From Sulfurospirillaceae bacterium (GTDB taxonomy: Bacteria > Campylobacterota > Campylobacteria > Campylobacterales > Sulfurospirillaceae): 5,504 nt of DNA. A model generated the notes under the pieces. The model searched no databases. It had not been told where the DNA came from and worked only from the letters and a program-made list of their open reading frames with translations. The position numbers and the translations under genes are program-made. The DNA lies in assembly GCA_028705785.1 (NCBI GenBank), contig JAQWCT010000178.1:1-5504 (forward strand). The letters run 5' to 3'. The stretch's first letter is position 1. Each line of letters opens with the position of its first letter. Positions 1 through 5,504 of this stretch are shown here, piece by piece.

Positions 1-699
1 CTCAGACTGGAGAATCCTAGGGTTCTTTCCCATGACCTCAGAAGCTTCATATCCTGTAATTTCTGTAAATTTTGGATTGACATATTCGATACATGCTTCC
101 AAATTGGTAATAACAACAGATGTAGGACTTTGTTCAATAGCTGTATATAGTTTTTGTAGTGTGGCCTCTGTCTGTTTTCGTTCGCTGATATCAGAATGTG
201 TTCCAATCATACGAGATGGTTTATGTTCTGCATCATAGTTGACAACCATGCCTCGACTCAAAATCCATTTGTAATTTCCATCTTTGCATCTGAGACGAAA
301 TTCCGCGGCATAAGTAGGTATCTCACAATTAATACAAGCCTGTATCGCTGTATCAACGGCCTGTGCATCTTCTGGATGGATACGATTTTGCCACTCTTGG
401 TGTGTAGATAAAATATCAGATTCCTCGTACCCTAACATTTCTTTCCATCGTTTTGAGTATATAGATTGGTTTGTTTTAAGATCCCAGTCCCAAACCCCAT
501 CGCCTGAGCCTTCAATGGCAAATTTCCATCGAAATTCACTTTCAGCCAGTCTTTGAGTTTGTTTCCTCGCAATGCGCTTAGCATGATTTTTTGTATTGAG
601 GATTGAAAATAGCAGACTTATACAAAGCATGACAAGAATGACGCCAACAATAAGGAAAACCCAAAATTCTGTGTAGCTAATGCTTAAATTCGTATTCAC
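1..699 (-). CDS. Membrane-anchored PAS-domain sensor protein, 3' part outside window
   Basis: An open frame of 233 codons runs from a GTG at 699 to base 1 with no stop, so the C-terminus is missing. Residues 11-33 form one hydrophobic helix (FWVFLIVGVILVMLCISLLF), followed by a basic stretch (KNHAKRIARK), which predicts an N-terminal membrane anchor with the rest in the cytoplasm. Residues 54-175 are a PAS_3-type fold with its PAC tail: note GDGVWDWDL, WKEMLGY, RIHPED, FRLRCKDGNYKWILSRG and GTHSDISERK. A second PAS begins near residue 184 (AIEQSPTSVVITN, FTEITGY, GKNPRILQSE) and continues off the edge. GTG is chosen because TAA lies in frame at 718-720, no other start codon lies between, and AAAGAG (706-711) sits six bases upstream. 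In this family the output is usually a histidine kinase or GGDEF/EAL domain; which one cannot be seen. The signal sensed is unknown. No periplasmic sensor domain is present, so sensing is probably cytoplasmic or at the membrane. Confidence 0.9.
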   Translation of the reverse strand, partial: MNTNLSISYTEFWVFLIVGVILVMLCISLLFSILNTKNHAKRIARKQTQRLAESEFRWKFAIEGSGDGVWDWDLKTNQSIYSKRWKEMLGYEESDILSTHQEWQNRIHPEDAQAVDTAIQACINCEIPTYAAEFRLRCKDGNYKWILSRGMVVNYDAEHKPSRMIGTHSDISERKQTEATLQKLYTAIEQSPTSVVITNLEACIEYVNPKFTEITGYEASEVMGKNPRILQSE

Positions 700-820
700 G
701 GAAGGCTCTTTATTTCTTTAAGACTTTTAATAAAATCTTAAATTATTTATTTAACTTCACTAATACTAATTAAAGGAAACTTATAAAGTGTTGAAATGAG
801 CTTTATCGGATGGACGAAAG
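700..820. other. AT-rich intergenic region upstream of the PAS sensor gene
   Basis: About 120 bases lie between the stop of the flavoprotein gene and the GTG of the PAS gene. The stretch is very AT-rich, especially 711-780, and must hold the sensor's leader and, if it is transcribed separately, its promoter. No convincing -35/-10 pair stands out. TCCGATAA on the minus strand (803-810) resembles a sigma-28 -10 element. A near-palindrome of AAGA, C, TTTTA, A, TAAAA, TCTT lies at 720-738. A weak 6-bp stem (783-788 with 801-806) has no U-run, so no terminator for the flavoprotein gene is evident and read-through into the sensor gene is possible. Confidence 0.6.
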
Positions 821-1603
821 TTACTTATCTTCTTCCATCAGATTTGCAGTGAGAATATCTAAGGGGAAACCTCTTTCTCTAAGCTGTTGGATAAGCATAT
901 TTTGTCGCTCTTTGGGCAGTTGTTGCCCCAATTTTAGTTTCATCGAATGCCAAGTGGGTGTGAGTTTGAAAACGGCTGTTTTTTCTAGCATTTTGGTATA
1001 AATGGGGTTATTGGCAGTGATGGTTTCATACTTTTTTTCAGGTTGGAGCTTTTCCATGAGCGCATTGAGTGCAAGTGCTTTTTCATCTGCATTTTTGATT
1101 TCTTTGACATTGCCACCTAGGCTGACACTGGCAAAAAATTGTGTTGCAGGACAGGCTGAAGTTGTTCCACTAAAGTGTGAAGGAATGAAAGCGTAACTTT
1201 TGACAACATTGAAAGAAGCCTTGGGATTTTGCGCAAGAATCTCTATTTTTTTGCCCTCTATTGCACCATGAAACACGATACCCTCTTCCCACCAAGCGAA
1301 ATTCAAAGGTACACCATATGGGGTACCTTTGTTATCAACGAGCGAGAGAGTGCCGTATTCGCAGGCTTGAAGTAAAGTTATCATATCGTTTTGATTGTCT
1401 ATTGCAAATTCTTTTCGTCGCATAGGTGAAATAGTTTGTACAGGCATTGGCAGAAGAATTGTTTCATCAATAATAAACTCTTCATCGTCTTTTTTGATGG
1501 TTTTGAGTTTGCCTGTATTGATTTGCTTGATGACATTAAAAGCACTGAGTTTATGTTTAGTTGCATAGCGTTGAATGCTAATGAGTTGTTCTTCTTGATA
1601 CAT
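821..1603 (-). CDS. NimA-like PNPOx-fold flavoprotein with N-terminal HTH-like domain
   Basis: A complete 260-residue protein with two parts. Residues about 61-215 match the NimA/pyridoxamine 5'-phosphate oxidase-like split-barrel family. They start with MRRKEF, typical of the beginning of stand-alone Nim proteins, followed by CEYGTLSLVD, PYGVPLNFAW, FHGAIEGKK (His112 at the position of the family's conserved histidine) and a C-rich SACPATQFFASV segment. Family members bind FMN or other flavins, and some reduce nitroimidazoles; the substrate here is unknown. Residues about 7-47 (ISIQRYATKHKLSAFNVIKQ, then GKLKTIKKDDEEFIID) look like a short MerR/excisionase-type helix-turn-helix with a wing. 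The C-terminal tail from 216 is charged and unassigned. The start at 1603 is preferred over Met61 because AAAGG (1610-1614) lies six bases upstream of it, while no ribosome binding site precedes Met61. The gene lies downstream of the RND operon behind a probable terminator. The cytoplasm is the likely location, as no signal peptide or membrane helix is seen. The flavoprotein call is firm; DNA binding is inference. Confidence 0.88.
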   Translation of the reverse strand: MYQEEQLISIQRYATKHKLSAFNVIKQINTGKLKTIKKDDEEFIIDETILLPMPVQTISPMRRKEFAIDNQNDMITLLQACEYGTLSLVDNKGTPYGVPLNFAWWEEGIVFHGAIEGKKIEILAQNPKASFNVVKSYAFIPSHFSGTTSACPATQFFASVSLGGNVKEIKNADEKALALNALMEKLQPEKKYETITANNPIYTKMLEKTAVFKLTPTWHSMKLKLGQQLPKERQNMLIQQLRERGFPLDILTANLMEEDK

Positions 1604-1609
1604 GGAATA

Positions 1610-1614
1610 CCTTT
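1610..1614 (-). promoter_or_regulatory. Ribosome binding site of the NimA-like gene
   Basis: AAAGG on the minus strand, six bases before the ATG at 1603. It fixes the long start of this gene, since the alternative Met61 (1421-1423) has only TTTCACCT upstream. It overlaps one arm of the palindrome at 1611-1624, so a protein bound there, or an RNA structure, could affect translation or early transcription. Confidence 0.75.
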
Positions 1615-1624
1615 ACATGTAGAG
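1611..1624. promoter_or_regulatory. Candidate operator palindrome, start-proximal copy
   Basis: CTTTACATGTAGAG is a 14-base palindrome around ACATGT with one arm mismatch (TGTAGAG against an ideal TGTAAAG). It overlaps the ribosome binding site of the NimA-like gene and lies where transcription would start if the TTTAAT at 1625-1630 is the -10 element. A near-identical copy is centred 54 bases upstream, about five helical turns, which fits two dimers on the same face of the DNA. The binding protein is unknown. Confidence 0.45.
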
Positions 1625-1630
1625 ATTAAA
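1625..1630 (-). promoter_or_regulatory. Possible -10 element for the NimA-like gene
   Basis: TTTAAT on the minus strand differs from TATAAT at one position and follows a T-rich stretch (CTTTTTG). Campylobacterota housekeeping promoters typically have a T-rich upstream region rather than a clear -35 box. Initiation would fall near 1618, inside the palindrome and just upstream of the ribosome binding site, giving a very short leader. In AT-rich DNA such a match is weak evidence. Confidence 0.3.
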
Positions 1631-1635
1631 TGGTT

Positions 1636-1668
1636 TACAAAAAGGGCATTTTACACAGAAATGCCCTT
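1636..1668 (-). terminator. Rho-independent terminator of the efflux operon
   Basis: On the minus strand AAGGGCATTT (1668-1659) pairs perfectly with AAATGCCCTT (1651-1642) around a 7-base loop, giving a 10-bp stem followed by TTTG, so the U-run including the stem end is CTTTTTG. It begins 12 bases after the pump gene's stop. The plus-strand direction lacks a U-run, so it works for leftward transcription only. The U-run is short, so termination may be partial and leave some read-through into the NimA-like gene. Confidence 0.75.
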
Positions 1669-1678
1669 ACATGTAAAG
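1665..1678. promoter_or_regulatory. Candidate operator palindrome, upstream copy
   Basis: CCTTACATGTAAAG is the second 14-base ACATGT palindrome, two bases after the pump gene's stop and overlapping the terminator stem by four bases. Its right arm ACATGTAAAG (1669-1678) is the exact reverse complement of CTTTACATGT at 1611-1620, so the two sites also form a 10-base inverted repeat across the whole intergenic gap. It may be an upstream operator of the NimA-like gene; its link to a regulator is inferred only from position and symmetry. Confidence 0.4.
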
Positions 1679-1680
1679 AC

Positions 1681-4600
1681 TTATTCAACGATTCCTTTTT
1701 CGTACCATTTACGAAGCCAACTATCCATTGGGTACATAAATTTATAAATAGCAGGTACAACAAGCAAAGTTAAAACGGTAGAGCTTAAAAGTCCACCAAT
1801 AATGGCAAGCGCCATAGGTGCATTAGATTCGTGCCCTGCTCCACTTCCAAAGGCTAGTGGTAACATCGCCCCTATCATCGCAAAGGTGGTCATAAGAATT
1901 GGGCGGAGGCGTTTTTCACCCGCTTCTAAAAGTGCCTCATCAATCTCTTTACCTTCTTTAATCGCACGATTAGCAAAGTCAACTACCAAAATAGCATTTT
2001 TCCCCACCATTCCTAACAATAAGATGATACCTATCATAACAAAAAGGCTAAAAGTATAGCCACTAAGATACAAGGCAACCATAATACCTGTTAAGGAAAG
2101 TGGCATAGAAATCATGATGATAAAGGGTTGAATCAGTGACTCATATAAAGCTGCTAAAATCAAGTAAATCAAAATAACGGCTAAAATGACGGCTGCACCA
2201 AAGGCTTTCCCTGTGTCACTCATATTTTCAATATCACCCGTAAAACGGTAGTGATATCCTTCTGGCAAAATCTCTTTGAGTTTATCTTCAACAAGAACGA
2301 CAACTTTATCGAGTGAGATGCCTGCGGTATTGGCAGTCACTAAGATTTTTCGTTCACGATCAAAACGGTTAATGGAAGCAGTTCCCAAAGCGTCTTCAAA
2401 CGCGATTAAGCCCTCAAGTGCCACAAAATTACCACTAGCATTTCTGACTTGGAGTTTTTTCATATCTTCAAGCGACATTCTAAAATCATCTCTGAACCGA
2501 ATGGTGATATCAAACTGTTTGCCATTATCTTCGTAGTAAGAGATGGCACTATCGCTTGAGTAGGCAGAGCCTAAAACAGCAGCGATTTCTTTGACGCTTA
2601 CCCCTACTCTTTGAGCATTTTCCCTAAGTATAGTTATTTTCATTTCGGGTTTGCCACTCTCATAGTCTCTATCCACATCCACAATACCCTGCGTTGTTTT
2701 TAAAAATTCCATCAGTTTAGCAGAAGTCTCATCTAGGATTTCAAATTTATCGCCAGTAAGAACGATTTGAAGGGGTGCTGTAGTGCCACCTGTGTTAAAA
2801 TCATCTACTTTTTCGACCGCAATGACCAATCCCTCAATAGCTTTCATCTTTTCACGGTATTGTTCAATGATGATTAGTTGGGAAATGTTGCGCTCTTTAA
2901 CTGCTTTAAGTTTGACATAAATCCGTGCTTTATGGATACTTTGCGCAGAATCATAACCAATAGAGACGATAGAATACTCAATAGATGGGTCATTTTTAAG
3001 CATCTCATCAACAGGAATAACTTTTTGCTTCATCGTTTCAAGGTTAATTCCAACAGGCGCTTTAATGGTGACTTGAAACTCGCTATTGTCTTGCATTGGC
3101 ATAAAATCCATACCTACTTTAAGCATCATAGACGCAACTAAAAGCCCAAATGTTGCAAGAATAGTCATGGTTTTAAAACGAATCAGCGGTTTTAAAAGTG
3201 CAACATACGCTTTATCGACAGCTTTTAAGATAGGCTCTGTCGCATAGTAAAATTTACTCTCCTTAGCATTTAAAAGTCTTGCTCCAATGGAGGGAACAAA
3301 CATAACAGCTACAAGGTAAGAGATAACAATACCCGAAGCCACTGTCATCGCAAAAGAGTTAAAGAACATACCCACGATTCCATCCATAAAGGCAACAGGG
3401 ATAAAAACAGCTAAAAGAACCGATGAAATAGCAAGAATGGAAAATGCCACCTCTTTGATACCCTCAAACGAGGCTTCAAAAGGTTCTTTACCCTCTTCCA
3501 TCTTTTTCATGATATTTTCAATCACAACAATCGCATCATCGATAAAAATACCAATGGCAAGGGTAAGACCTATGAGTGTAAGGCGGTTAAGGTCGTATCC
3601 TAACGCGTTCATAATGGCAAAAGTACCAATGACTGAAGTAGGAATTGCCAGCGCTGAGACAATCGTTGCTGTAAAGTTACGCAAAAAGGCAAAAACGATG
3701 ATAATCGATAAAATAGCACCAAAAATAAGGTCAAAGCGAACATTATCAATGTTGACCATGATTTTTTCAGACTGATCTTGCAAGATTTTAATTTCGTTAT
3801 TTTTTCCTGCAAGAAGTTGCATATCAGGCATGATTTTTTTAACACCCTTGATAATCTCAAGAACATTTTCACCTGCAATCTTTTTGACTTCGAGTGTCAC
3901 GCCTCTTTGACCGTTGTATGATGAAAAACTTTTCGCATCGCTAAGTCCATCGACAATCGTTGCTACATCTTTAAGGCGCACACCTGGCTTAATGAGAAGC
4001 TCTTCAATCTCTTGAATATTTTCAGCGTCACCCTCAGCTTTGATGATGATTTCTTGGTTCTGGTTAATCATCTTTCCAGCACCTTGTTTAACATTTTGTT
4101 TAGCGATAATACCGCTAAGGTCTGATGCGCTCAGGTTGTATTTGTTTAACAAAAAGGGGTCGAGGAAGATACGAATTTCACGCTCTTGAAAACCAATAAT
4201 ATTGACTTCTCCCACACCTTTGACGCGTTGGAGTTTTGGCTTTAATTTTTCATCAGCAAGTCGCATCAAAGCAGTGTCATTTTTACCATCACTTGCTATA
4301 AAAAGGTTGATAACACCACCCGAGGCACCTAGTTTTTTAACCACAGGTTTTTCAACTTCTATAGGAAGGTTCAAAGCACCTATTTTATCGCGTACATCGT
4401 TGGTAGCAATATCAATATTTTTGGTAAGTTTAAACTGAATAACAACAGAACTTAAACCTTCATAGCTAGTAGAGACTAACTTATCAATTCCATCTACGCC
4501 AGAGACTGCTTCTTCGATTTTGTCGGTGACTTTGGTTTCCACAGTAGAGGGATCAGCCCCATTATAAACGGTTTGAACCGTAACGATAGGAAAGTCAACA

Positions 4601-4710
4601 TTGGGAAAAAGATTGATTGGCATGGTGTTGTAGGACATCAAACCAAAGACGATAAAGGTTAAAACGCCCATTAAAGTCGTAATGGGACGGTTGATCGCTA
4701 ATTTATACAT
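1681..4710 (-). CDS. cmeF: RND efflux pump, inner-membrane transporter (CmeF/HefC-like)
   Basis: A complete 1009-residue hydrophobe/amphiphile-type RND transporter, slightly shorter than AcrB (about 1050). It would use the proton gradient to export drugs, bile salts or other amphiphiles from the inner membrane and periplasm through the adaptor and outer-membrane channel. The duplicated RND layout is visible: TM1 (10-29), periplasmic porter loop (about 30-325), TM2-TM6 (about 327-478), TM7 (514-532), second porter loop (about 533-835), TM8-TM12 (about 837-989). The proton-relay aspartates Asp391-Asp392 lie in GLTLAIGIFIDDAIVVIEN, and the partner Lys904 in GKNAILVVDFANR, so the pump appears functional. 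The start MYKLAINRPITTLM is the usual N-terminus of the family. GGAA (4717-4720) lies six bases upstream, and the adaptor stop is three bases away, implying translational coupling. The order channel-adaptor-pump and the short adaptor match Campylobacter CmeDEF and Helicobacter HefABC. The symbol is by resemblance, and the substrate range is unknown. Confidence 0.95.
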   Translation of the reverse strand: MYKLAINRPITTLMGVLTFIVFGLMSYNTMPINLFPNVDFPIVTVQTVYNGADPSTVETKVTDKIEEAVSGVDGIDKLVSTSYEGLSSVVIQFKLTKNIDIATNDVRDKIGALNLPIEVEKPVVKKLGASGGVINLFIASDGKNDTALMRLADEKLKPKLQRVKGVGEVNIIGFQEREIRIFLDPFLLNKYNLSASDLSGIIAKQNVKQGAGKMINQNQEIIIKAEGDAENIQEIEELLIKPGVRLKDVATIVDGLSDAKSFSSYNGQRGVTLEVKKIAGENVLEIIKGVKKIMPDMQLLAGKNNEIKILQDQSEKIMVNIDNVRFDLIFGAILSIIIVFAFLRNFTATIVSALAIPTSVIGTFAIMNALGYDLNRLTLIGLTLAIGIFIDDAIVVIENIMKKMEEGKEPFEASFEGIKEVAFSILAISSVLLAVFIPVAFMDGIVGMFFNSFAMTVASGIVISYLVAVMFVPSIGARLLNAKESKFYYATEPILKAVDKAYVALLKPLIRFKTMTILATFGLLVASMMLKVGMDFMPMQDNSEFQVTIKAPVGINLETMKQKVIPVDEMLKNDPSIEYSIVSIGYDSAQSIHKARIYVKLKAVKERNISQLIIIEQYREKMKAIEGLVIAVEKVDDFNTGGTTAPLQIVLTGDKFEILDETSAKLMEFLKTTQGIVDVDRDYESGKPEMKITILRENAQRVGVSVKEIAAVLGSAYSSDSAISYYEDNGKQFDITIRFRDDFRMSLEDMKKLQVRNASGNFVALEGLIAFEDALGTASINRFDRERKILVTANTAGISLDKVVVLVEDKLKEILPEGYHYRFTGDIENMSDTGKAFGAAVILAVILIYLILAALYESLIQPFIIMISMPLSLTGIMVALYLSGYTFSLFVMIGIILLLGMVGKNAILVVDFANRAIKEGKEIDEALLEAGEKRLRPILMTTFAMIGAMLPLAFGSGAGHESNAPMALAIIGGLLSSTVLTLLVVPAIYKFMYPMDSWLRKWYEKGIVE

Positions 4711-4713
4711 TGT

Positions 4714-5412
4714 TTATTCCACACTGATTGTGCCGTTGCCAAACAGACCTGGCATCAGATCGACCGCTTTGACTTCGGCTTGCATTTCACGGGTGCTGGC
4801 TAATATGGTTGGATACAGTTTGCTAATGACACCTTCGTACTTTTTATCGCTACCATCGACTTTATAGGTGAATTTTTGCCCTACTTTGATTTTTGTCCAG
4901 TATTTTTCATCAAACTTAAGTACTAACTTAACATCATGTGTTGTTGCTACTGTTAAGAGTTTAGTTTGAGAGCCTAAAACGATGTTGCCAAGTTCCGTAT
5001 TTTTTTGAGTCACCACCAAATCATAAGGTGCTCTTAGCTCTGTTTTTTTGAAAATAAGTTCTTTATTATGGGCATTGAGGAGGTTGATATCTCGATCATA
5101 AGTGTAATTTTCCATCTTCTCTTTGTCGATGACATCCGCTATTTTGGCGTATCGTTCGTATGTTTTGAGTGAATGTTCTGCATTTTTTCTGGCAATTTCA
5201 AATTCATTTTTTTCCTGAGAATTGTTTAAAGATAGGAGCAAATCACCTTTTTTGACTTTACTTCCAACCTCTACATGTAAGGCTCCTACAACACCAGAAA
5301 TGGAGAGTCCTAGTTCTGAGCTTTTTTCACTCACTACATCAAAAGTGGCGTAAACTTCTCCTGCTATGAGGGCTTGAAACATGAGTAAGGTGGCGATGAA
5401 AACTTTTTTCAT
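4714..5412 (-). CDS. cmeE: RND efflux periplasmic adaptor, short form (CmeE/HefB-like)
   Basis: A 232-residue membrane fusion protein linking the RND pump to the outer-membrane channel. Residues 1-17 (MKKVFIATLLMFQALIA) form a secretion signal, with cleavage probably after Ala17 or Ala22. No lipobox cysteine is seen, so it is not an evident lipoprotein. The first lipoyl half is at about 37-62 (GVVGALHVEVGSKVKKGDLL), a charged helical hairpin spans about 64-121, and the second lipoyl half is at about 123-155 (KTELRAPYDLVVTQ, GNIVLGSQTKLLTV). A beta-barrel follows from about 160, ending in the typical MPGLFGNGTI. The protein stops there, so most of the C-terminal membrane-proximal domain of AcrA/MexA-type adaptors (370-400 residues) is absent. 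Adaptors of cmeDEF/hefABC-type operons are similarly short, so this is probably natural rather than a broken gene. The ATG overlaps the previous stop as ATGA, with AAAGGA (5421-5426) eight bases upstream. Confidence 0.9.
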   Translation of the reverse strand: MKKVFIATLLMFQALIAGEVYATFDVVSEKSSELGLSISGVVGALHVEVGSKVKKGDLLLSLNNSQEKNEFEIARKNAEHSLKTYERYAKIADVIDKEKMENYTYDRDINLLNAHNKELIFKKTELRAPYDLVVTQKNTELGNIVLGSQTKLLTVATTHDVKLVLKFDEKYWTKIKVGQKFTYKVDGSDKKYEGVISKLYPTILASTREMQAEVKAVDLMPGLFGNGTISVE

Positions 5413-5504
5413 TGAATTGATCCTTTGATTTCTTTTCCCATTTCATAGAGTAAAATGGCTTTTTGGTATTCCACTTCATTCAAAGCCGTTTGGAGGCTTG
5501 AGCG
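5409..5504 (-). CDS. C-terminal end of a probable TolC-family outer-membrane channel (5' part outside window)
   Basis: The last 31 codons of an open frame enter from the right edge and end with TGA at 5409-5411. The peptide (LQTALNEVEYQKAILLYEMG, then KEIKGSIQ) has the helical, Tyr/Ala/Leu-patterned character of TolC-type C-termini, where a final helix often ends in a motif like YxxAxxxYxxxxG. Its stop overlaps the adaptor start by four bases (ATGA, 5412-5409), so the two genes are translationally coupled. Position first in a channel-adaptor-pump operon fits CmeD/HefA. The assignment rests on context more than on the short peptide itself. Confidence 0.7.
   Translation of the reverse strand, partial: RSSLQTALNEVEYQKAILLYEMGKEIKGSIQ
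5421..5426 (-). promoter_or_regulatory. Ribosome binding site of the adaptor gene
   Basis: AAAGGA on the minus strand, eight bases before the adaptor ATG at 5412. It lies inside the last codons of the channel gene (the Lys-Gly codons near the end), as expected for a tightly packed operon with an ATGA junction, and supports the chosen adaptor start. Confidence 0.7.

Noticed and set aside
720..738. Near-palindrome AAGACTTTTAATAAAATCTT-type sequence upstream of the PAS gene
   Set aside because: It is almost wholly A/T in an AT-rich stretch, has an unpaired base and has no second copy, so chance is a sufficient explanation.
783..806. Possible stem-loop after the NimA-like gene (ATAAAG with CTTTAT)
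   Set aside because: Only six weak pairs with a 12-base loop and no U-run; not a credible terminator.
1421..1423. Met61 as the real start of the NimA-like protein
   Set aside because: It fits the usual Nim N-terminus, but no ribosome binding site precedes it, whereas the start at 1603 has AAAGG at good spacing and the extension is a coherent domain.
1436..1747. Plus-strand open frame of 103 codons across the intergenic gap
   Set aside because: It runs antisense through the end of the pump gene, the terminator and the start of the flavoprotein gene, with no recognisable protein features.
3437..3775. Plus-strand open frame of 112 codons inside the pump gene
   Set aside because: It lies fully antisense to the conserved TM region of the RND transporter and shows no recognisable domain or ribosome binding site; it is a shadow frame.
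3609..3878. Minus-strand 89-codon frame inside the pump gene
   Set aside because: It is a different reading frame of the intact RND gene and its translation is low-complexity Leu/Ser-rich; there is no frameshift in the pump.
1..5504. CRISPR array, insertion sequence, tRNA or rRNA genes
   Set aside because: No regularly spaced direct repeats, transposase-like frames, terminal inverted repeats or RNA-gene signatures were seen.

Overview
The window looks like a Campylobacterota chromosome, most likely Sulfurospirillum or a close relative. This is inferred from the AT-rich composition, the Lys/Ile/Glu-rich proteins and an efflux operon with the gene order of Campylobacter cmeDEF and Helicobacter hefABC. 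No database search was possible, so the genus is a guess. Every gene seen lies on the minus strand, so transcription runs from high to low coordinates.

Right part (about 1681-5504): a tripartite RND efflux operon read leftwards. It starts with the last 31 codons of a probable TolC-type outer-membrane channel. Its stop overlaps the start of a short periplasmic adaptor (membrane fusion protein) by the four bases ATGA. Three bases after the adaptor stop comes a complete 1009-residue inner-membrane RND pump. Together they would form a drug or detergent exporter spanning both membranes. A stem-loop with a short U-run lies just after the pump gene and probably ends the operon.

Middle (about 821-1680): a 77-base gap holds this terminator and two near-identical 14-base palindromes around ACATGT, 54 bases apart. 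The downstream palindrome overlaps the ribosome binding site of the next gene. That gene encodes a 260-residue protein: a NimA-like, pyridoxamine-phosphate-oxidase-fold flavoprotein domain preceded by about 60 residues that look like a small MerR/excisionase-type winged helix-turn-helix. The domain fusion, the palindromes at its own start and the pump next door are the most interesting points of the window.

Left part (1-820): an AT-rich intergenic stretch of about 120 bases, then the first 233 codons of a membrane-anchored PAS-domain sensor that starts with GTG and runs off the left edge. Its output domain (histidine kinase, GGDEF/EAL or other) lies outside the window. No RNA genes, insertion sequences or CRISPR arrays were seen.
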